NCBI RefSeq assembly: GCF_017826695.1
Contig: NZ_JAFFZW010000005.1
Coordinates: forward strand, 124,001 to 188,000
DNA length: 64,000 nucleotides
Origin: Pseudomonas alliivorans
GTDB taxonomy: Bacteria > Pseudomonadota > Gammaproteobacteria > Pseudomonadales > Pseudomonadaceae
Direction: 5' to 3'
Notes under the pieces: model-generated
The model's database searches: none
The model's input: only the letters and a program-made list of their open reading frames with translations
Told to the model about the DNA's origin: nothing
Program-made: the position numbers and the translations under genes
Shown: piece by piece, positions 58,938 to 64,000 of the stretch
Numbering within the stretch: the first letter of the stretch is position 1
How the letters are laid out: each line of letters starts with the position of its first letter

Positions 58938-61512
58938 TTCTCTACCGGTGCCAGTGTCTCTGAACGAGTACCTGGCGCATTTACCGATGAGCGACGAGCA
59001 GCGGGCCGAACTGGCCGGCTGCAAGTCCTTCGCCGAGTTGCATGAACGCCTTTCTGCGCAGCCGATCACCGACACCGCCGAGGCCGCCCAGGCTTCGGTG
59101 GGCCGTCGGCTCACGCTGTCTACAGCCGACGAATTGCAGGACGCCGAGATGCTCGGTGTCGATGCAAGCGGTCGCCTGTGCCTGAAGGCCACTCCCCCGA
59201 TTCGTCGTACCAAGGTTGTTCCCGAGCCGTGGCGCACCAACATTCTGGTGCGTGGCTGGCGTCGGCTGACGGGCAAGACCAATCCGCCCAAGCCTGAGCA
59301 CGACGATCTGCCGCGCGACTTGCCGAAGGCGCGCTGGCGGACGGTCGGCTCGATTCGTCGCTATATCCTGCTGATTCTCATGCTGGGTCAGACGATTGTG
59401 GCTGGCTGGTACATGAAAGGTATCCTGCCGTATCAGGGCTGGTCGCTGGTTTCGCTGGACGAAATCACACGCCAGACCTTTGTGCAGACCGCTTTGCAGG
59501 TGATGCCATACGCCTTGCAGACCAGCATATTGTTGCTGTTCGGGATTCTGTTCTGCTGGGTATCGGCCGGTTTCTGGACCGCGCTGATGGGCTTCCTGGA
59601 ATTGCTGACCGGTCGCGACAAGTACCGCATTTCCGGTGCCAGCGCCGGCAACGAGCCGATTGAAGTTGGCGCACGTACTGCGCTGGTCATGCCGATCTGC
59701 AACGAAGATGTGCCACGCGTGTTCGCCGGTCTGCGTGCGACGTTCGAGTCTGTAGCGGCCACGGGTGACCTGGACCGCTTCGACTTCTTCGTCCTCAGCG
59801 ATACCAACGACACCGACATCGCCGTTGCCGAGCAGCAAGCCTGGCTCGACGTCTGCCGTGAAACCGGTGGTTTCGGGAAGATCTTCTATCGCCGTCGCCG
59901 CCGTCGCGTCAAACGCAAGAGCGGCAACCTCGATGACTTCTGCCGTCGTTGGGGGGGTGACTACCGTTACATGGTCGTACTTGATGCCGACAGCGTAATG
60001 AGCGGTGAGTGTCTGACCAGTCTGGTTCGCCTGATGGAAGCCACGCCGGACGCCGGTATCATCCAGACCGCACCACGCGCTTCCGGCATGGACACGCTGT
60101 ATGCCCGCATGCAGCAGTTCGCCACACGCGTCTACGGTCCGCTGTTTACTGCCGGTCTGCACTTCTGGCAGCTGGGTGAATCCCACTACTGGGGTCACAA
60201 CGCGATCATCCGCATGAAGCCGTTTATCGAGCACTGCGCGCTGGCGCCGTTGCCGGGTAAAGGGGCCTTCGCCGGTGCGATCCTGTCTCACGACTTCGTC
60301 GAAGCTGCGCTCATGCGCCGTGCCGGCTGGGGCGTGTGGATTGCCTACGATCTGCCGGGCAGCTATGAAGAGTTGCCACCGAACCTGCTGGACGAACTCA
60401 AGCGCGACCGCCGCTGGTGCCACGGCAACCTGATGAACTTCAGGCTGTTTCTGGTCAAGGGCATGCACCCGGTTCACCGTGCGGTGTTCCTGACGGGCGT
60501 CATGTCTTACCTGTCGGCACCGTTGTGGTTCTTCTTCCTGGTGCTGTCCACCGCCTTGCTGGCCGTGAACACGCTGATGGAGCCGACCTACTTCCTTGAA
60601 CCGCGTCAGCTTTATCCGCTGTGGCCACAATGGCACCCGGAAAAAGCCGTTGCGCTGTTCTCGACCACTATCGTCCTGTTGTTCCTGCCCAAACTGCTCA
60701 GCGTCATTCTGATCTGGGCCAAGGGCGCGAAGGGCTATGGCGGCAAGTTCAAGGTCACCCTCTCTATGCTGCTGGAAATGCTGTTCTCGGTGCTGCTGGC
60801 TCCGGTTCGCATGCTGTTCCACACCCGCTTCGTACTGGCCGCTTTCCTGGGCTGGGCAGCGACCTGGAACTCTCCACAGCGCGACGATGACTCCACGCCA
60901 TGGATCGAAGCGGTCAAGCGTCACGGTCCTCAGACCCTGCTGGGCGCCTGCTGGGCAGCGCTGGTGTTCTCCCTGAACCCAAGCTTCCTGTGGTGGCTGG
61001 CACCGATCGTGGTGTCGCTGATGCTGTCGATCCCGGTGTCGGTGATTTCCAGCCGAACGGGTCTGGGTCTCAAGGCGCGGGACGAGAAGTTCTTCCTGAT
61101 TCCGGAAGAGTTCGAGCCGCCGCAGGAACTGATCTCTACCGATCAGTACACCCACGAGAATCGCTGGCATGCGCTGAAAGAAGGCTTCATTCGCGCCGTC
61201 GTCGACCCACAGCAGAACGCGCTGGCGTGCGCACTGGCGACGTCCCGTCACAAGCAGGCCAAGCCGATCGAAGTGGTCCGTATGGAGCGCGTCGAGCATG
61301 CACTGAAGGTGGGCCCGGACAAACTCGGCAATCATGAGCGTCTGATGTTGTTGAGCGATCCGGTCGCCTTGGGTCGTCTGCACGAGCTGGTCTGGAGCGG
61401 TGGTCATGAGGAATGGCTGGCAGCGTGGAGAGCGTCCATTGCTGCTGACCCGCATGCGCCGTTGCTGCCATTGCAGCCGCTGAAGCCTGAGGTACAGCCG
61501 GTTCTGGCCTGA
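58930..61512 (+). CDS. opgH: Glucan glucosyltransferase OpgH (HrpM)
   Basis: An 860-residue inner-membrane family-2 glycosyltransferase making the linear beta-1,2-glucan from UDP-glucose. The cytoplasmic catalytic domain holds [10 protein letters not shown], the VLDADSVM DxD-type motif, and the product-site [13 protein letters not shown] (R/QxxRW). Seven or eight membrane segments flank it. It starts inside the end of opgG, showing coupling. In P. syringae the homologous locus is hrpM, required for plant disease and hypersensitive response (literature knowledge). Confidence 0.96.
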   Translation: MSNSLPVPVSLNEYLAHLPMSDEQRAELAGCKSFAELHERLSAQPITDTAEAAQASVGRRLTLSTADELQDAEMLGVDASGRLCLKATPPIRRTKVVPEPWRTNILVRGWRRLTGKTNPPKPEHDDLPRDLPKARWRTVGSIRRYILLILMLGQTIVAGWYMKGILPYQGWSLVSLDEITRQTFVQTALQVMPYALQTSILLLFGILFCWVSAGFWTALMGFLELLTGRDKYRISGASAGNEPIEVGARTALVMPICNEDVPRVFAGLRATFESVAATGDLDRFDFFVLSDTNDTDIAVAEQQAWLDVCRETGGFGKIFYRRRRRRVKRKSGNLDDFCRRWGGDYRYMVVLDADSVMSGECLTSLVRLMEATPDAGIIQTAPRASGMDTLYARMQQFATRVYGPLFTAGLHFWQLGESHYWGHNAIIRMKPFIEHCALAPLPGKGAFAGAILSHDFVEAALMRRAGWGVWIAYDLPGSYEELPPNLLDELKRDRRWCHGNLMNFRLFLVKGMHPVHRAVFLTGVMSYLSAPLWFFFLVLSTALLAVNTLMEPTYFLEPRQLYPLWPQWHPEKAVALFSTTIVLLFLPKLLSVILIWAKGAKGYGGKFKVTLSMLLEMLFSVLLAPVRMLFHTRFVLAAFLGWAATWNSPQRDDDSTPWIEAVKRHGPQTLLGACWAALVFSLNPSFLWWLAPIVVSLMLSIPVSVISSRTGLGLKARDEKFFLIPEEFEPPQELISTDQYTHENRWHALKEGFIRAVVDPQQNALACALATSRHKQAKPIEVVRMERVEHALKVGPDKLGNHERLMLLSDPVALGRLHELVWSGGHEEWLAAWRASIAADPHAPLLPLQPLKPEVQPVLA

Positions 61513-61531
61513 CAGCCGCCCGGTTTGAAAG

Positions 61532-61563
61532 AGCCCCTGAAGCACGGCTTCAGGGGCTTTTTT
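61532..61563 (+). terminator. Strong terminator after opgH
   Basis: AGCCCCTGAAGC and GCTTCAGGGGCT form a perfect 12-bp stem with a 3-base loop followed by TTTTT, 20 bp after opgH. Confidence 0.94.
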
Positions 61564-61697
61564 GTACGCGCTTGGCTCATGACCGTACCAGTGACGCGGC
61601 GCATGGGCACGATCAGTGTGCCTGAGACCTGTGATCGTTCACACACGCTGCGTGGTAACGCCTCTCGGGACGCTGCGCGTCCGGTCTGGCGAGCCGA

Positions 61698-63641
61698 TCA
61701 CTCCACGCGAAACTTCCCCACCAGCGCTTTCAGGTGTGAGCCCAGGCGGGCCAGTTCCACGCTCGACGCAGCCGTCTGGTTGCTGGCGGAGGCGGACTGT
61801 TCGGAGATGTCGCGTACGTTGATGACGCTGGCATTGATCTGATCGGCCACGGTGCTCTGTTCTTCGCTGGCAGCGGCGATCTGTTCGTTCATCTGTTGAA
61901 TGGTCGCCACGGTACGAGTGATTTGCTCCAGCGCACCGCCAGCCCGGCGACTCAGCTCGACGCTGCTGTCAGTCAGGCTGCGGCTGTTGTCCAGCGTGGT
62001 TGCAACCTGCTGGGTGCCTGTCTGCAGAGCCTCGATCAGCTCTTCGATTTCCTCTGTGGACTTCTGCGTACGTTGCGCCAGGCTGCGGACCTCGTCGGCT
62101 ACAACCGCGAAGCCACGGCCGGCCTCGCCTGCACGAGCGGCTTCGATGGCGGCGTTGAGTGCCAGCAGGTTGGTCTGTTGCGAAACTGATTTGATCACGT
62201 CGAGAACGCCCACGATCTTGCCGCTTTCCTGTTTGAGCTGATTCATCGCCTGCGTCGAGTTGACGACTTCGCGGGCCAGTTGCTCGATCTGAATAACGGC
62301 CTGGCCAACCACCTGATCTCCATCCCGCGCCTGCTGGTCAGCCTGGGCGGCCGATTGCGAGGCTTCCTGCGCATTGCGAGCAACCTCCTGAACCGTTGCG
62401 GTCATCTCGTTCATGGCGGTGGCGACCTGGTCGGTTTCGTCTTTCTGCGTGTTGACACCTTTGCAGGTCTGCTCGGTCACGGCCGACAGTTGCTCGGCTG
62501 CGCTGGCAATCTGCGAGACGCCGTCACCAATGCCGCCAATCAACTCCCGCAGGCTCAGGGTCATGGCCTGCATGCTGTTCTGCAATTGCCCCAGCTCGTC
62601 GCGTCGTCCGGTCTCAAGGTCCTTGCTAAGATCACCCTGAGCGATCCGAGTGGCAGCGACCAGCGTCTGGCGCAGGGGCTCGGTAATCTGCCGAGTCATG
62701 ATCCAGGCGGCCAGCAGGCCGACCAGCAAGGCCAGCGCCGCAACGCTGATCAGGGTGGTCCTTGAACTATTCGCTTCGCCATCGCGCCGCGCGCCTTGCA
62801 GGCTGCTCAGCTCGGCGACGGCGCTGAGCATCTTGTCACCCAGCTCCTCCAGTGTTTCCTGGCCTGCTTCAGTCTTCATTTGTATGGCTTTGAACCGGGT
62901 CAGGTGCTCCCGATACTGCTGCAGCGCTTCGTTGGCGGGTGCCAATGCCTGGATGTTTTCATCAGCCTGATCCTGCGAGATCTGCTGTATCTCCTTGAGC
63001 GCTTCATCAATTGCAGTGGCGGCCGCGGTCTCATCAGCTTCCCTGCCGGTGAAGGTGTAGGCCTGCACTTGATAGCGGGCAATCTGAATCTGATGCTTGA
63101 GTTGCGATAGGTTGGTGAACTCGTCCATCCGTTCACCATTGTCCTGTTCCTGACTGACCGCCTTGAGCACTTCGGCTTCTACCTGGGCAACTGCTTTTAC
63201 CGCTTGCTCGGATTTCTGATCAAGCTGTGCGCGCATCTGATCGCGTGCTTCGCGGTCAGCCCCGAGTTCGGTGAAGGTTTTTTCCATGAGGCTGATCAGT
63301 TGGCTCTGGGCTTCAAGACCGGTGAGGGTGTCGGCTTCATCGCTTTGTTTGCGCAGCAAGGCCAGGTGGGCTTCTATCTCATTGAGCCGGTCGACGACTT
63401 TCGAGACGTTTTCCGGGGTGTTTTCTCCCCGGGCGATGATGCGCTCGGAGCGCAAATCCTTGGTCAGGTTGTTGAGCCGGTCGACGGCGGAGAGCGATTC
63501 GGAACGATCAATCATCGTGTCCAGGCCGTGCCAGCCAGTCAGCGTGATGGCCAGCGTCAACAGCAGCACCAGGCCGAAACCGAGTGCCAATTTGAGTCTG
63601 ACGCTCAGATTGCCGAGCGTGTGGGTGATCCTTCCAGGCAT
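61698..63641 (-). CDS. Methyl-accepting chemotaxis protein with HBM-type sensor
   Basis: A 647-residue chemoreceptor. TM1 covers about 16-35, and a helical periplasmic domain of about 255 residues fits the HBM (helical bimodular) class of McpS-like receptors for organic acids. TM2 lies near 295-316, followed by HAMP and the conserved signalling hairpin ([20 protein letters not shown], then [20 protein letters not shown]). No C-terminal CheR-binding pentapeptide is seen. ATG 63641 follows AGGAG. Ligand assignment is an inference from domain size and helix pattern. Confidence 0.9.
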   Translation of the reverse strand: MPGRITHTLGNLSVRLKLALGFGLVLLLTLAITLTGWHGLDTMIDRSESLSAVDRLNNLTKDLRSERIIARGENTPENVSKVVDRLNEIEAHLALLRKQSDEADTLTGLEAQSQLISLMEKTFTELGADREARDQMRAQLDQKSEQAVKAVAQVEAEVLKAVSQEQDNGERMDEFTNLSQLKHQIQIARYQVQAYTFTGREADETAAATAIDEALKEIQQISQDQADENIQALAPANEALQQYREHLTRFKAIQMKTEAGQETLEELGDKMLSAVAELSSLQGARRDGEANSSRTTLISVAALALLVGLLAAWIMTRQITEPLRQTLVAATRIAQGDLSKDLETGRRDELGQLQNSMQAMTLSLRELIGGIGDGVSQIASAAEQLSAVTEQTCKGVNTQKDETDQVATAMNEMTATVQEVARNAQEASQSAAQADQQARDGDQVVGQAVIQIEQLAREVVNSTQAMNQLKQESGKIVGVLDVIKSVSQQTNLLALNAAIEAARAGEAGRGFAVVADEVRSLAQRTQKSTEEIEELIEALQTGTQQVATTLDNSRSLTDSSVELSRRAGGALEQITRTVATIQQMNEQIAAASEEQSTVADQINASVINVRDISEQSASASNQTAASSVELARLGSHLKALVGKFRVE

Positions 63642-63731
63642 TGAAATGCTCCTGCGATATGCGAACGAAACCAGATTCTGAACAGCACAGAACCTGCGTT
63701 ATGAGCGCATCGGCGAGGAGTTGAATCGCGT

Positions 63732-63745
63732 GACCTGAACAGGTC
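63732..63745. promoter_or_regulatory. Palindrome between two chemoreceptor genes
   Basis: GACCTG-AA-CAGGTC has perfect 6-bp half sites and lies about 90 bp upstream of the HBM chemoreceptor start. It is a candidate operator of unknown regulator. A separate 8-bp stem (TTCCGCGC/GCGCGGAA, 63810-63835) sits just after the second receptor's stop. Confidence 0.35.
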
Positions 63746-63850
63746 GTAGGAGATTTCCGAGTCGATCGGGACAGTGACGGACGTCACCGGATGAGAGGAG
63801 TGGGGGGATTTCCGCGCCGCTTGTCGAGCGCGGAATGACCTTGAGTGCAA

Positions 63851-64000
63851 TCAGACAGTAAAGCGGCTCACCAACGTTTGCAGATGATTACCCAGACGCG
63901 CCAGTTCGATGCTGGATGCGGCGGTTTCTTCGCTGGCAGCGGAGGTCTGTTCCGACACATCGCGAACGTTGATGATGCTGCGGTTGATTTCTTCAGCCGT
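63851..64000 (-). CDS. Second methyl-accepting chemotaxis protein, C-terminal end (partial)
   Basis: The last 49 codons of a chemoreceptor whose start lies beyond the window. It reads TAEEINRSIINVRDVSEQTS and ends ELARLGNHLQTLVSRFTV before a TGA at 63851-63853. The neighbouring receptor ends [20 protein letters not shown] to [10 protein letters not shown], so the two are tandem paralogues. Only the tip of the signalling domain can be judged; the sensor type is unknown. Confidence 0.88.
   Translation of the reverse strand, partial: TAEEINRSIINVRDVSEQTSAASEETAASSIELARLGNHLQTLVSRFTV

Noticed and set aside
58981..61545. An 854-codon open frame antisense to opgH
   Set aside because: It mirrors the codon structure of a certain gene in GC-rich DNA, has Gln/Arg/His-rich low-information sequence, no ribosome site and no recognisable domain.
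63810..63835. Hairpin TTCCGCGC/GCGCGGAA as terminator of the second chemoreceptor
   Set aside because: The stem is good, but on the transcribed strand it is followed by A and C residues instead of a T-run, so a terminator call is not supported.

Overview
The window looks like core chromosome of a fluorescent pseudomonad, most likely the Pseudomonas syringae group. This is inferred from gene content and order, since no database search was possible. It is GC-rich with strong Pseudomonas codon bias. The block ponA / pilMNOPQ-aroK-aroB-damX / gltB-gltD / hemE is standard Pseudomonas order. The opgG-opgH pair corresponds to the P. syringae hrpM virulence locus. REP/REPIN palindromes with GTGGGAGGCGGCTTGCCGGC-type arms are scattered between genes. 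No rRNA, tRNA, CRISPR array, prophage or insertion sequence was seen.

Layout. 0-4.6 kb: D-cysteine desulfhydrase divergent from an EpsC-type serine acetyltransferase, then the choline transporter BetT. 4.8-12 kb: the clearest accessory region. A LacI-type regulator is divergent from a TonB-dependent receptor, a NtaA/SnaA/DszA-type flavin monooxygenase, an SsuA-like binding protein and a YghZ-like aldo-keto reductase; a perfect 14-bp LacI-type palindrome lies between regulator and receptor. 12-21 kb, minus strand: an amidase, then a nitrogen-control neighbourhood (ntrC, ntrB, two DUF4124 proteins, a periplasmic chorismate mutase, a secreted cupin, glnA). The glnA and ntrB leaders carry sigma-54 promoter and NtrC-box patterns. 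21-28 kb: thiI, typA, a YkgJ-type cysteine-cluster protein and penicillin-binding protein 1A. 28-36.6 kb: the type IV pilus operon pilMNOPQ followed by aroK, aroB and a DamX-like SPOR protein. 36.9-42.9 kb: glutamate synthase gltB-gltD. 43.3-48 kb: a frameshifted trypsin-like protease, hemE, a lipocalin with a small lipoprotein, a DUF924 protein and fbp. 48-55 kb: a DUF3999-DUF2339 envelope pair and glycogen phosphorylase. 55-64 kb: pip, dtd, opgG-opgH, and two tandem chemoreceptors, the second cut by the window end.

How the genes fit together. glnA, ntrBC and gltBD are the core ammonia-assimilation and nitrogen-sensing genes. betT and opgGH both serve osmotic adaptation. fbp and glgP serve carbohydrate metabolism. 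ponA, pilMNOPQ, damX and opgGH shape the envelope and its surface structures.

The observations most worth following are the LacI-controlled receptor/monooxygenase/reductase cluster, two LuxR-box-like palindromes upstream of the amidase and the broken protease, the enteric-like NtrC spacing at glnA, and a long Lys/Ala-rich insertion in OpgG.
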